DNA of 64,000 bases. Source: Brevibacillus laterosporus LMG 15441. Lineage in GTDB: Bacteria; Bacillota; Bacilli; Brevibacillales; Brevibacillaceae. The position numbers and the translations under genes were made by a program. This document shows positions 53,623 to 63,319 of the stretch, piece by piece. How positions within the stretch are numbered: position 1 is the stretch's first letter; each line of letters begins with the position of its first letter. The stretch is taken from NCBI RefSeq assembly GCF_000219535.2, contig NZ_CP007806.1, forward strand, positions 1,646,501 to 1,710,500. Direction: 5' to 3'. The notes beneath the pieces were generated by a model, which was given only the letters and a program-made list of their open reading frames with translations, did no database searches and was not told the DNA's origin.

Positions 53623-55563
53623 ATGAAACTCTTGGCGATTACTTCATGTCCTAATGGAATTGCCCATACGTATATGGCGGCAGAAAATCTCCAAAAAGCT
53701 GCTGATAAAATAGGTGTTCAGATGAAAGTGGAAACACAGGGCTCGATTGGAGTAGAAAATAAATTTACAGAACAGGAAATACGTGAAGCGGATGGTATCA
53801 TTATTGCTGCTGATAAAACAGTCGACAAAGATCGCTTCATTGGGAAAAAGGTATTACTTGTTGGGGTTCAGGATGGTATACGCAAGCCTGAAGAGCTAAT
53901 CAATTTAGTATCAAGTGGAGAAGTACCTGTCTATCAGGGGCAAGCCAATGCGGTAGAGAACACGACTACTGAGAAAGCTGATAAGCAAAACTCATTTTAT
54001 CGTCATTTGATGAGTGGTGTATCCTACATGGTCCCATTCATCGTTATCGGCGGGCTATTAATCGCCATTGCCTTAACACTTGGAGGAGAAAAAACACCTG
54101 GTGGTTTGGTTATTCCAGATGCTTCATTCTGGAAGACCATTGAGAAGCTTGGCGCAGCCTCCTTCACCTTCATGGTTCCTATTCTTGCTGGTTTTATTGC
54201 CTTTAGTATTGCGGATCGACCAGGTCTTGCTCCTGGTATGATTGGTGGATTAATTGCTGCGAATGGGAGCTTCTATGGAAGTGAAGCAGGAGCTGGCTTT
54301 ATCGGTGGTATTATTGCAGGTTTCTTAGCAGGTTATGTAGCATTAGGAATTAAAAGTATGAAAGTTCCAAAAGCCATCCAGCCTATTATGCCAATCATTA
54401 TCATTCCGGTATTTGCTTCCCTTATTGTAGGTCTGGTGTTTGTCTATGTTATTGGATCGCCTATTGCACAGGTATTTGAGGCTTTAACAGCGTGGTTATC
54501 AAGTATGCAAGGTACAAGCTCCATTCTCTTAGCTATTATCCTAGGTGCTATGATTTCCTTTGATATGGGTGGGCCTGTTAATAAAGTTGCCTTCTTGTTC
54601 GGTTCTGCCATGATTGCAGAGGGAAACTATGATATCATGGGAGCCATTGCGGTTGCGATCTGTATCCCTCCAATTGGTATGGGTCTAGCTACTTTTATCA
54701 ATAAGAAAAAATATCAGGATACTGAACGAGAAGCAGGGAAAGCGACATTTACAATGGGGTTATTTGGGATTACAGAAGGAGCTATTCCGTTCGCAGCTCA
54801 GGACCCATTCCGCGTTATTCCAAGTATCATGATTGGTTCCATCGTAGGTTCGGTTATCGCTATGGTGGGACATGTTGGAGATAAAGTAGCACATGGAGGC
54901 CCAATCGTTGCTGTACTTGGTGCTGTTGATAATGTTTTGATGTTCTTCCTCGCAGTTATTGTAGGTGCGATTGTAACAGCAGTATTGGTCAATATCTTAA
55001 AAAAAGATATACAAAATGGAAATGCTCCAGCTACAAAAGCAGTAGCAGATTCAACAACCAAGCAAAGCCTTCCTAAGGAAGAAAGAAAAGTAAAGCCTGT
55101 GGAAATTAAAAAGCTAACTGATATTACCAGCTTAGAATTAATAGATGTAGATGTAGCAGGTGCAACACGCGATGAGGTCATTGATGAAATGATCCATAAG
55201 TTGAAGCGTGCAGGAGCAATTGATTCTACTTCCGAGTTCAAGCAGGCGATACTAAGCCGCGAACAAGAAAGCTCCACAGGAATTGGCATGAACATTGCTA
55301 TTCCTCATGGAAAATCGGAGACCGTCCAAAAAACAAGCGTGGTGTTTGGGCTTAAACGTGACGGAGTAAATTGGAACAGTCTTGACGGGTCCGATGCAAA
55401 GTTAATTTTTATGATCGCTGTTCCAAAACAGAGTGAAGGAAATGAACACTTAAAAATTCTTCAAATGCTATCTCGCAAGCTTATGGACGAAGGCTTTAGA
55501 GAACAGCTATTATCAATTAAAACAAAGGAAGAGGCCTATCAGCTATTGGGGTCTATTGAATAA
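53623..55563 (+). CDS. manP: PTS fructose/mannose-type EIIBCA permease (ManP-like)
   Basis: A 646-residue fusion. EIIB with phospho-Cys C9 in ITSCPNGIAHTY (1-100); EIIC membrane domain (about 125-460) with FSIADRPGLAPGMIGG, GGPVNKVAF and FGITEGAIPFAAQDP; and EIIA (about 505-646) with phospho-His H562 in IAIPHGKS. It imports and phosphorylates a hexose, fructose family; the pairing with a ManR-like activator favours mannose. AAAGGGGG precedes the ATG at 53623. No manA isomerase gene follows, unlike the Bacillus manPA operon. Confidence 0.92.
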   Translation: MKLLAITSCPNGIAHTYMAAENLQKAADKIGVQMKVETQGSIGVENKFTEQEIREADGIIIAADKTVDKDRFIGKKVLLVGVQDGIRKPEELINLVSSGEVPVYQGQANAVENTTTEKADKQNSFYRHLMSGVSYMVPFIVIGGLLIAIALTLGGEKTPGGLVIPDASFWKTIEKLGAASFTFMVPILAGFIAFSIADRPGLAPGMIGGLIAANGSFYGSEAGAGFIGGIIAGFLAGYVALGIKSMKVPKAIQPIMPIIIIPVFASLIVGLVFVYVIGSPIAQVFEALTAWLSSMQGTSSILLAIILGAMISFDMGGPVNKVAFLFGSAMIAEGNYDIMGAIAVAICIPPIGMGLATFINKKKYQDTEREAGKATFTMGLFGITEGAIPFAAQDPFRVIPSIMIGSIVGSVIAMVGHVGDKVAHGGPIVAVLGAVDNVLMFFLAVIVGAIVTAVLVNILKKDIQNGNAPATKAVADSTTKQSLPKEERKVKPVEIKKLTDITSLELIDVDVAGATRDEVIDEMIHKLKRAGAIDSTSEFKQAILSREQESSTGIGMNIAIPHGKSETVQKTSVVFGLKRDGVNWNSLDGSDAKLIFMIAVPKQSEGNEHLKILQMLSRKLMDEGFREQLLSIKTKEEAYQLLGSIE

Positions 55564-55615
55564 AAAAGTTATTCCAGCATTTTGGGAATGACTTGTATAA
55601 ATACTGGGATCAATA

Positions 55616-55655
55616 AAGGCCCTCTCTCCTTTTCTAAGGGGAGAGGGCCTTGTCT
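55616..55655 (+). terminator. Terminator of the PTS gene
   Basis: AAGGCCCTCTCTCC pairs with GGGGAGAGGGCCTT (55616-55651), then a modest T-run. Confidence 0.85.
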
Positions 55656-55766
55656 TTTCATCGTAAACCTAGAAAAGAAGGGAAATTGAGTAGTTCTACT
55701 CCTTTTCTCTATGAATGTGAATGAGAGCCATGCAAATTAGATATGTACTAGACCGGAGGAGACATG

Positions 55767-56459
55767 ATGAAACAGACGATTTTGCTTGTAGATGATGAAG
55801 TAGATATGATAACGTTCATGCGCGATGCGTTAGAAGATGAAGGCTATGAGGTCATGACAGCATTACATGCTGAACAGGCGTTTCTGATGATCAGTGAGAA
55901 GCTGCCCGATCTAATTGTGCTTGATGTGATGATGCCTGGAACAGACGGATTTTCGTTTTGTAAACAAATGAGAGATAGGGTAGATGGACCGATCCTTTTT
56001 GTGAGCGCTAAACAAAGTGAGGCGGATCGCATTTATGGATTAGCAGTAGGGGGAGATGATTATTTAGTAAAACCGTTTAGCTTGCAGGAGCTTAAGGCAC
56101 GGATTGCCGCTCATTTACGCCGTGAGCAGCGCTTGTTTAATCGGAAAAACCTCGGAATCATACGATTTGGACCGTTTACTCTGGATATACAAGGACATGA
56201 ACTACGTTGTAACGAGATACTGATTCCACTTACGCTCAGGGAATTTTCTATCGTGGAACTGTTAGCACTTCACCCCGGGCAGGTGTTTGCACGAGAGCAT
56301 ATTTATCAAAAAGTCTGGGGGATTGATGCTACAGGTGACGACTCAACTGTAACGGAGCACATCAAAAATATACGTGCTAAGATGTTTACGGCTGATCCAG
56401 CCTATCGCTTTATCGAAACCATATGGGGAGTAGGATATAAATGGGGCACGGGCAGATGA
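55767..56459 (+). CDS. OmpR/PhoB-family response regulator
   Basis: About 230 residues. Receiver domain with VDDE, phospho-Asp D53 in VLDVMMPG, Ser in FVSAK and the KPFS lysine; C-terminal winged helix with LTLREFSIVELLALHPGQVF and IETIWGVGYKW. GGAGGAGAC precedes two consecutive ATGs; the second gives the better spacing. It overlaps the sensor kinase gene by four bases (ATGA). Target genes cannot be deduced. Confidence 0.92.
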   Translation: MKQTILLVDDEVDMITFMRDALEDEGYEVMTALHAEQAFLMISEKLPDLIVLDVMMPGTDGFSFCKQMRDRVDGPILFVSAKQSEADRIYGLAVGGDDYLVKPFSLQELKARIAAHLRREQRLFNRKNLGIIRFGPFTLDIQGHELRCNEILIPLTLREFSIVELLALHPGQVFAREHIYQKVWGIDATGDDSTVTEHIKNIRAKMFTADPAYRFIETIWGVGYKWGTGR

Positions 56460-57910
56460 AAAGTAAACGGACAGTAAAACGTCAATTTTTGATGTATTTT
56501 ACTCTTACGCTTGGACTTAGCTTTATTATGACGATTGTGGTATGGAGTTTCATTTTCTGGGCCTTCTTCCAAGCAGGATCGTCATTTATAAGACCTGCCA
56601 ACTATTATGAAAAACAGATGACAGCTATCCGATCATACATTAATGAGCAGGGAAGTCGTTTGTTACAGCAGGAAAAGAGGAAGGAGCTTGAGAACGTCAT
56701 TCCTCTAGAAGGAATGGATTATGCGATTTATCTGTTAAATGGTAAGCAGTTGTACGGAACGATACAGCATTCGCCGATTTCAAACCAAAAGCAGCTGCTT
56801 ACGATGCTAAATACCATCGAAAATGTCAAGGCAAATAAAATAAGGCATGTTCATCCGCTGGTAGATGAAACAGACTCGCTTCAAGGTGCAATTGTTCTCG
56901 AATATGAGCTGGCTATATCCGGGGCAACTCCGGAGTTAACTCCTGTTGTAAAAATATTTAGACTCATGACAGTTTTATTGCCCTTTATTCTAGTGTGTGT
57001 ATTTGCATGGATTTTTGGTCATCGATTTAACAAACAGCTAAATGAACCCATACAACAATTAATAGAAGGAACGAAGCGAGTACAGTCACGAGATTTGAAT
57101 TTCACATTTTCGTATGAAGGCACGCAGGAATTGACTCAGCTTACACAGGCATTTGAAGATATGCGCAAGGCCTTATCTGATTCCCTACAAAGGGAAATGC
57201 ATTTGGTGCAGGAACGGCGGGATATGGTAGCGGCGCTTGCTCATGATTTAAGAACCCCTTTAGCCATCATTCAAGGACATGTAGAGGGACTGATGAATGG
57301 TGGACCAAAACGTCAGGAACGGCTGGATAGCTATTTATTGACTATACAGAAAAACACGCAAAGGGCAGCGAGAATGATTGGAGAAATCAATGAGGTATCT
57401 GAAATGGAAAAGCCTGAGTTTCGATTGCAATGGCAGGATGTAGATTTGCAACAATTCGTTCGAGACAAGGTATCTGACTATGAACAGCTCTGTCATCAAC
57501 AAAGGTTACATTTTCTTTGCAGCTATGAAGATCTGCGACAGAAACGAACCACTATTAAAATGGACCCTGACCGGATTGCACAAATAGTAGATAATGTAGT
57601 TTCCAACAGTAGCCGATTTACCGCTGAAAATGGGGAAATTCATTGGGAGCTGTGCATGACAGACCTTCAATGGACGATGAAGGTTAGTGATACCGGTTCG
57701 GGCTTTTCGAAGAGTAGTACTCCTTTTTTATTCGATAAATTTTATCAGGAGGATCGATTGCAACCACAGCGTAAGGGACATGCTGGACTTGGCTTGTACA
57801 TTGTTAAATTGCTGACGATGAAACATGGTGGGACAGTTGAAGCTTCCAATACACCGGAGGGTGGTGCTTACGTGTTGTTCCATTTTCCAATCAGATCGGG
57901 AAAAGAATGA
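56456..57910 (+). CDS. Sensor histidine kinase
   Basis: A 484-residue membrane kinase. Two transmembrane segments (about residues 14-36 and 168-190) frame an extracytoplasmic sensor of about 130 residues. Then come HAMP, a DHp domain with phospho-H263 in ALAHDLRTPLAII, and a catalytic domain with N-box IVDNVVSNSSRFT, DTGSGFS and GHAGLGLYIVKLL. Partner of the preceding regulator. It contains no hint of ligand. Confidence 0.92.
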   Translation: MKSKRTVKRQFLMYFTLTLGLSFIMTIVVWSFIFWAFFQAGSSFIRPANYYEKQMTAIRSYINEQGSRLLQQEKRKELENVIPLEGMDYAIYLLNGKQLYGTIQHSPISNQKQLLTMLNTIENVKANKIRHVHPLVDETDSLQGAIVLEYELAISGATPELTPVVKIFRLMTVLLPFILVCVFAWIFGHRFNKQLNEPIQQLIEGTKRVQSRDLNFTFSYEGTQELTQLTQAFEDMRKALSDSLQREMHLVQERRDMVAALAHDLRTPLAIIQGHVEGLMNGGPKRQERLDSYLLTIQKNTQRAARMIGEINEVSEMEKPEFRLQWQDVDLQQFVRDKVSDYEQLCHQQRLHFLCSYEDLRQKRTTIKMDPDRIAQIVDNVVSNSSRFTAENGEIHWELCMTDLQWTMKVSDTGSGFSKSSTPFLFDKFYQEDRLQPQRKGHAGLGLYIVKLLTMKHGGTVEASNTPEGGAYVLFHFPIRSGKE

Positions 57911-58066
57911 AGGATGTGTAAAAATGAATAAGGTTTTAGGACATCGTTCTTCCACATGGAAAATCGGGGATACATAAAGAAATCCATTTGTTATTAATTT
58001 ACAAGTATGCTTCTGCCAAAAGAGCAGTTCAAATGGTAAGAAATGTACATTAGGAGAAAATGAAGA

Positions 58067-58107
58067 AAAAGAGGCTATTCCTGATTGCGATCGGATAGCC
58101 TCTTTTC
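58067..58107. terminator. Bidirectional terminator
   Basis: AAAAGAGGCTAT (58067-58078) pairs perfectly with ATAGCCTCTTTT (58095-58106), between the kinase and rodA. Confidence 0.88.
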
Positions 58108-58132
58108 TGTTGGAAAGTAATTTATATTTACT

Positions 58133-59290
58133 CTATCTCCTATACTGCTTGCGCATAGATAACACAATTCCAATCAATATCATGTTAGAAAGGAGCGAAC
58201 TGCCACCATAAGATAAGAATGGCAAGGCTATTCCCTTTACTGGCATTAATCCAATGGTCATTCCAATGTTTTGAAAGGTTTGAAAGGTGAGGACAGCTAC
58301 AATTCCAGAGCATACGCAGGCACAAAATATATCATTTGATTCATTCCCAATTTTTATCACACGATACATAAGAATAAAGAAGAGTGAAACAATCAGTACC
58401 GCAATGATATATCCACCTTCTTCTCCAATCGTTGCAAAAATAAAATCAGAATGCTTTTCAGGAATATAAACGTTTCCTTGTCCGATTCCTTTTCCTTCCA
58501 GTCCTCCAGAACCAATTGCTAACAGGCTCTGCATGGATTGATAGCCTTCATCTTTAAAGGTAGAGGGATCAAGCCATCCTAAAATCCTCTGTTGTCTGTG
58601 GCCACTAAAGAGCGAAAGGACATAGGTTCTGAATACATCAGGGAGTTCAAAGTATAAATACAGCAAAAAGGATACCAGAAAGGCGGGAATTAATGAGAGT
58701 GTTAAGATTAATTTGGTTTGTAGCTGGGAAAGGAACATAATTGCTATTATGGAAATCAAATAGAGAATAACCATCCCAGTATCTGGCTGGGTATACACTA
58801 AAATAGACGGAAGCAGGGTTATACCTAGTAATTTGGCAATTAATAATAGATCGCTTCCAATGGTTTTCAAAATATGCTTTTTTTGATGCTCCATTACCAG
58901 ATAACTAGCTAAAAGGATAATGGCAACCTTTAAGAACTCTGATGGTTGAATGGAGCCTATTCCTGGCAAGGAAAACCATCGCTTTGCCCCATTAAGTATA
59001 GGGGCAATTTTTTCTGGTGAAAATTTAAGAACGATAATACAAAGCAGACAAAAAACATAAAAAACCCAAGATAATTTCTTAATCTGTTCCATATCTAAAA
59101 TAGAAATATAGAGCATCAGAGCAAATCCAATTACATAGTATATGGTTTGTTTTCCGACGAAGTTTGTCTGTCCGTATTGACCCGTTTGCTGACTACTATA
59201 AATAAAGAGAAGGCTAGTAGTGAGAAAAATAACAAGGATTAGCATGATGAGCCAGTCTAGTTTTTTCAGATGTTTGTAAATTATGTTCAT
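58133..59290 (-). CDS. rodA: RodA-type SEDS peptidoglycan polymerase
   Basis: A 385-residue membrane protein with ten helices. SEDS motifs: GAKRWFSLPGIGSIQPSEF, YTQPDTGMVI, GQGNVYIPEKHSDFIFATIG and LPFLSYGGSSLLSNM. The pattern fits RodA/MrdB, which polymerises glycan for side-wall growth with a class B PBP. It is clearly distinct from the ftsW-type gene at 3.6-4.7 kb. ATG at 59290 follows AGAGGA by seven bases. Single gene. Confidence 0.85.
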   Translation of the reverse strand: MNIIYKHLKKLDWLIMLILVIFLTTSLLFIYSSQQTGQYGQTNFVGKQTIYYVIGFALMLYISILDMEQIKKLSWVFYVFCLLCIIVLKFSPEKIAPILNGAKRWFSLPGIGSIQPSEFLKVAIILLASYLVMEHQKKHILKTIGSDLLLIAKLLGITLLPSILVYTQPDTGMVILYLISIIAIMFLSQLQTKLILTLSLIPAFLVSFLLYLYFELPDVFRTYVLSLFSGHRQQRILGWLDPSTFKDEGYQSMQSLLAIGSGGLEGKGIGQGNVYIPEKHSDFIFATIGEEGGYIIAVLIVSLFFILMYRVIKIGNESNDIFCACVCSGIVAVLTFQTFQNIGMTIGLMPVKGIALPFLSYGGSSLLSNMILIGIVLSMRKQYRR

Positions 59291-59480
59291 GTAAAAGTCC
59301 TCTGGTTTCAAATAAGTATGAGCCTTGAAAAAATCAACAACGATCATTTAGGCTCATATTATATTACGAATGATGTAGGCGTGAGGTAACAAGCTTCTAA
59401 AAAACAATTCTTGTATCAACGCCTTGTCATCCCACGAGGATAAAGGCATACCACAGGTACCACTATGAATTTTATCAAAA

Positions 59481-59516
59481 AAGGCACTTGCAAAGGGGAG
59501 CTTCGCAAGTGCCTTA
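59481..59516 (-). terminator. Terminator of the stalk-domain protein gene
   Basis: AAGGCACTTGC pairs perfectly with GCAAGTGCCTT; on the minus strand a T-run follows. Confidence 0.87.
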
Positions 59517-59519
59517 TTC

Positions 59520-61595
59520 TTATTTAAAAATAACTACGCTAGAGGATGCTTCATCCCAAGACATGTTAAAACGTAAATTGTCTGTAATCGTACGTATTGG
59601 CAGCATTGGGATATTATTTTTCAATTGAACAGCATCTGTCATGTTGTAATTCTTGCCATTAATAGAAACGACCTTTGATCCAACTTTAAATACCATGGTT
59701 GTGTTGCCACTTTTAACAGTAGCGCCTGTTTTTGTGTAGGATGTGCTTACTTTTAGTCCATCACGAATAAAAGTAGCCGGTACCATTGTGTTACCATTCA
59801 CAGTTTGTGGTGCTGCAGCTAATGGGAAGGTTTTCCCTTGGGATTTATAGGAAGCTGTACCAACTTTGAAGCTAATCCCGTTTTGGGCACCTACCATTAC
59901 TTGACGAGTGAACAGTGGGTTTCTTTCCTCAGATGTATAAACCCCAATATTATAAACATTGGATGCTGCCGGTGTTTGAAGTTTAGCATTTTCATTGATG
60001 GTTACACTTACTGCTTGACCTGCAGGAATAGCAAGTGATGGATAGATAACCAGATTCTGACCACGAGTGCCTACATAGCTAGGATACGCACCATTTACTG
60101 TCACAGCATTGGTTGCGATCGTAGTAGGGACACGGAAAGAAGTTGGCATCGCTACTTCAATGAAATCATTCGTATTCAGCCCAACTCCTAGCGCTTTAAT
60201 CCCAACTGTCATACCTGAAATTGCATTTGGATTCGGCTTACTCAATTTTACCGTAGCAGTGCTGTTATTCACTGGCACGGGGGTTGGAGTAGGATTCGTT
60301 GGATTAGTAGGGTTAGTTGGGTTAGTTGGATATGTCGGATTCGTAGGTGTTACGGAAGTACCTGAAACAGTAAAAGATTTTGAACGGTAGGTAACATCAT
60401 TATGCTTTACAGCCAAATCATAGCTACCTGACGTTGATGGGTTCTTAATAAAGGCTTCCATTTTAAAGTCGATACGAATTTTATCAGTGCTAGAGAAATT
60501 ACTCGGTGTTCTCAGAGAAATCGTGCGTCCAGATATATTTGCCGAGCTAACCTGTGCACCATTAATTGTTGCTGATGTAGCAGACATGTAACCAGGTAGC
60601 ATATCTTGGGACGGGAATTCGATATAAATATCGTTGCCGTATCGTAGGTCTTCTTTTAATCTTACTTCCATGGATACAGTTGTACGTGCACCCACCGAGC
60701 TATCTGATAGGGAAACACTATAGTCGCTGTTAACAGAAGAAGAGCCCTTCTTCACATCAAATTCTTTTGATGTATAAGTCGTGTTTTTATACTCAACTTC
60801 AATTTTATAGGAAGAGCTGGAGGATGGAGTTTTAAAGCCAGCCCCTTTTTTGAATGAAATCTCAAGTTTTTTCTCATCATTATCCTTGGAGCTCGGTTTA
60901 ATTTTTACCGTTCTACCAGAGACGCTGACATCTTTTGGAGTGTGACCGTTAATTTCTACATCGTCTGTGCTGAGTCTGCTTGGAACCATGCTAGATTCAG
61001 GGAAAGTAACCTCAATATATTTTGAATCGTCCAATTTGTCTTCTAACGTAAATTTAGATAGCTCAATAGAGGTTTTTTCATCTGAGTAGCTACTGCCTAA
61101 AGACACAGAGAAAGCATTTTTTTCACTGCCGCTTTTACTAGAAGAGCCTTTTGATTTTGTGATCTCGATTTTTTCATCATCATCACTATCGCCATCATCG
61201 ACGGAGATTTTGTAATCGTCGGCTTTATCAGGGTTGATAACATCTTCAATGACGATTTTGACATCATCGCCTTTACCGATATTTTTGCTTAGTTCAATCG
61301 TAATTTTACCCTTTTTAACAGTAACATCCTTTGGTTCCTTACCATTTACTTCCACAGAGCTAGTTTTAACTTTGTCCAGGTCAAAATCAGAATCAAAATC
61401 TACCTCAATCTCGTTTGTTTTCTTGTTTGCTTCAAACTTTATCGTATAGGTAGTTTTCTCACCTGCTTTGGTGCTCTTGGCGTTGATACTTAAATCAGAT
61501 ACAGCATAAGCACCTTGTGGCACAGAGAGTAGGGGTGTGATTGCCAGAGTTGTGGCTAGCAGTAAGAATGCGCTTTTTTTCATTTGTTTCCTCAT
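59520..61595 (-). CDS. Large secreted repetitive protein with C-terminal stalk domain
   Basis: A 691-residue protein with signal peptide (about 1-32, ending AYA). About four related beta-rich modules of around 110 residues follow, each with FP-x-MxP and VxINGxxP-type strands (for example EVTFPESSMVPSR and EINGHTPKDV; YIEFPSQDMLPGY and TINGAQV; EVAMPTSFRVPTT and TVNGAYPSYV). A Pro/Asn/Thr linker built of NPT units (about 430-455) separates modules three and four. The last 110 residues are a copper-amine-oxidase-N-type stalk domain (MVPATFIRDGL, MLPIRTITDNL, WDEASSSVVIF). Likely a surface or matrix protein. AGGAGG precedes the ATG. Confidence 0.8.
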   Translation of the reverse strand: MRKQMKKSAFLLLATTLAITPLLSVPQGAYAVSDLSINAKSTKAGEKTTYTIKFEANKKTNEIEVDFDSDFDLDKVKTSSVEVNGKEPKDVTVKKGKITIELSKNIGKGDDVKIVIEDVINPDKADDYKISVDDGDSDDDEKIEITKSKGSSSKSGSEKNAFSVSLGSSYSDEKTSIELSKFTLEDKLDDSKYIEVTFPESSMVPSRLSTDDVEINGHTPKDVSVSGRTVKIKPSSKDNDEKKLEISFKKGAGFKTPSSSSSYKIEVEYKNTTYTSKEFDVKKGSSSVNSDYSVSLSDSSVGARTTVSMEVRLKEDLRYGNDIYIEFPSQDMLPGYMSATSATINGAQVSSANISGRTISLRTPSNFSSTDKIRIDFKMEAFIKNPSTSGSYDLAVKHNDVTYRSKSFTVSGTSVTPTNPTYPTNPTNPTNPTNPTPTPVPVNNSTATVKLSKPNPNAISGMTVGIKALGVGLNTNDFIEVAMPTSFRVPTTIATNAVTVNGAYPSYVGTRGQNLVIYPSLAIPAGQAVSVTINENAKLQTPAASNVYNIGVYTSEERNPLFTRQVMVGAQNGISFKVGTASYKSQGKTFPLAAAPQTVNGNTMVPATFIRDGLKVSTSYTKTGATVKSGNTTMVFKVGSKVVSINGKNYNMTDAVQLKNNIPMLPIRTITDNLRFNMSWDEASSSVVIFK

Positions 61596-61852
61596 TGTTT
61601 TCCTCCTGAATATCCATAAAATTTTGCCTGTAGACAGCAACCTACTCCCTCTTTAAGCCATAAAGCAGGGCAAAACAAAGGGAAGTCGTTGATAACCCCA
61701 AAGCATATTTTTGGTAATCGTAAATAGAGACGTTGGGGAAGGGAATAAGTTACACAGAAAATGAGAAAAATTCGCCATTTTTTTGCTCAAATGTGTTCTC
61801 TCATTAAAAAGGAGCTGGGTTCCCGATTTCTACCATATGGCAAAATTTAATA

Positions 61853-61881
61853 TAGACTTCTTTTTGATAGAAAGTTAAAAT
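61853..61881 (+). promoter_or_regulatory. Promoter of the siderophore-binding protein gene
   Basis: TAGACT (61853-61858), a 17-base spacer and TAAAAT (61876-61881), just upstream of a Fur site. Confidence 0.55.
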
Positions 61882-61898
61882 GTGGACTGAAGAAATGG

Positions 61899-61915
61899 TT
61901 GATAATCGTTATCAA
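61899..61915. promoter_or_regulatory. Fur box
   Basis: TTGATAATCGTTATCAA is a perfect 7-3-7 palindrome containing the Fur-type TGATAAT-N-ATTATCA core with minor deviation, located about 18 bases after the -10. Confidence 0.8.
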
Positions 61916-61964
61916 AATCATGAGTTTCTGTGTAACGATCTGACTTACATATTGGAGGATGAAC

Positions 61965-62951
61965 ATGCTACATTTCAAACAACGAGGCTTCATGCCGATT
62001 ATGCTGCTGCTGCTTCTAGCTTTGATGGTTAGTGCTTGCAATACGACACCAAACACAGTGTCGCAGCCAAATAACGCGGGTAATTCTTCTGCTGAAAAAA
62101 AGACAAAGGTCTTTAAAGATGCCACGGGAGAAATTGAAATTCCTACTCATCCAGAGCGTATTGTCAGCATTACTTTTTTAGGTGATTTGGCAGCGCTGGG
62201 TGTAAAACCGGTAGGAGCTGGATCAATTGCCCTAGAGAATTCAGTATTGCTGTCTAAAGAGCTGGAGGGCGTGGAAAATGTAGGGGATGTTTCCATTGAG
62301 AAAGTGATGCAGCTAAAGCCAGATTTAATCATTGTACCAACCTATTTGCCTTCAGAAATGACGGAGCAGTTGAAAAAAATTGCCCCGACGGTTTCTTTAC
62401 CTTCGGGAACACTTGAAGGTACTGACCCAATTGAGGAGGTTCGGACATTTGGAAGGCTGTTAGGAAAAGAAGCGGAAGCGGAAGCATTTATTACTCGTTA
62501 TAATGAAAAAGCTAAAGCGGCTAAAGAAAAAGTAAAAGCTATGATTGGATCAAATGAAACAGTAGGTAGCTACTCAATCTGGGCCAAAAATTTCTGGGTG
62601 TGGCCAAAAACACGTGATGCTGGCTACAATCTGATGGAAATGTTTGAGTTAAAGCCGATAGAGAAAGTGAAACAAGAGATTTTCCCAACTCGTCAAGGGA
62701 AGGATATTTCCTTAGAGCTTTTGCCTGATTATGCTGCTGATCACATGTTTATCAGCGTATATGAACCAGACGGTGGAGCAGAGCGTGCAAAGGAAATCAT
62801 GAACAGACCGATCTGGAAAAATCTAGAGGCAGTAAAGCATAATCATGTATACATGCTTGATTCCAAGAAGTTTTGGATGACAGATGGATTGAATTTGGAG
62901 AAGCAGTTGGATATCATTGTTGATCTAATTGAAAGTAAGAATAAGCAATAA
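61965..62951 (+). CDS. Iron-siderophore substrate-binding lipoprotein
   Basis: About 328 residues with lipobox MVSAC near residue 25. DATGEIEIPTHPERIVSI, VMQLKPDLIIVPTYLP and LEAVKHNHVYMLDSKKFW place it in the PF01497 family. It binds a ferric siderophore at the membrane surface. No permease or ATPase is adjacent, so it must share a transporter, perhaps the permease pair at 42.6-44.7 kb. ATG at 61965 follows GGAGG by six bases. Fur-regulated. Confidence 0.9.
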   Translation: MLHFKQRGFMPIMLLLLLALMVSACNTTPNTVSQPNNAGNSSAEKKTKVFKDATGEIEIPTHPERIVSITFLGDLAALGVKPVGAGSIALENSVLLSKELEGVENVGDVSIEKVMQLKPDLIIVPTYLPSEMTEQLKKIAPTVSLPSGTLEGTDPIEEVRTFGRLLGKEAEAEAFITRYNEKAKAAKEKVKAMIGSNETVGSYSIWAKNFWVWPKTRDAGYNLMEMFELKPIEKVKQEIFPTRQGKDISLELLPDYAADHMFISVYEPDGGAERAKEIMNRPIWKNLEAVKHNHVYMLDSKKFWMTDGLNLEKQLDIIVDLIESKNKQ

Positions 62952-62981
62952 GCTAAAGAAAAAGGCACCAGGAACGCCTGA

Positions 62982-63238
62982 CCTGATAAATGGGGTGGAA
63001 AGGTTACGAATGTAGAAGGCTTATTTAAGATGAAGCCAGATCATATTATTGGTTAGCTGATAATGATAAAAATGTGTTAGAAGAAAGCAGTCTCTGGAAA
63101 GGGCTACAGGCAGTGAAAAATGGAAGAGTATATCGAATGACCAGTAGGAAAAATTACAATGAGGAATTTTTCGCTCTTGGCAAACAAGCTCTGATGGAAC
63201 AGGTAAGTAAGGGAATTTTGCAGAAGGAAAAGGAATAA
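62982..63238 (+). pseudogene. Decayed siderophore-binding protein gene (C-terminal part)
   Basis: Frame one, from 62982, reads GGKVTNVEGLFKMKPDHIIG and then a TAG stop at 63054. From about 63056 a shifted frame continues ADNDKNVLEESSLWKGLQAV and KNGRVYRM, ending GILQKEKE at 63238. These are the characteristic last 85 residues of a PF01497 binding protein, split by one frameshift, with the first 200 codons missing. It lies right behind an intact gene of the same family. Confidence 0.75.
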
Positions 63239-63261
63239 ATTAAGTCATAACGCTTATTTCT

Positions 63262-63302
63262 CCGAATAATAGACAGTAATCTGTCCGTTATTCGGTTTTT
63301 TT
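63262..63302 (+). terminator. Terminator after the binding-protein relic
   Basis: CCGAATAATAGACAG pairs with CTGTCCGTTATTCGG with a small internal mismatch and is followed by T7. Confidence 0.85.
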
Positions 63303-63319
63303 CATTTATAATGAGGGAA

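Noticed and set aside
54798-55295. Minus-strand frame of 165 codons inside the PTS permease gene
   Set aside because: Opposite strand of a clear EIIC/EIIA region; no motif or start signal.
60290-60350. Telomere-like GTTAGTTGGGTTAGTTGG repeats
   Set aside because: They encode the in-frame NPT linker of the stalk-domain protein on the minus strand, so no telomere or terminal function is implied.
61640-61850. Riboswitch in the leader of the stalk-domain protein gene
   Set aside because: A GGGCAAA-like stretch recalled the c-di-GMP aptamer, but the GGGACGCAAAGCC core is missing on both strands.
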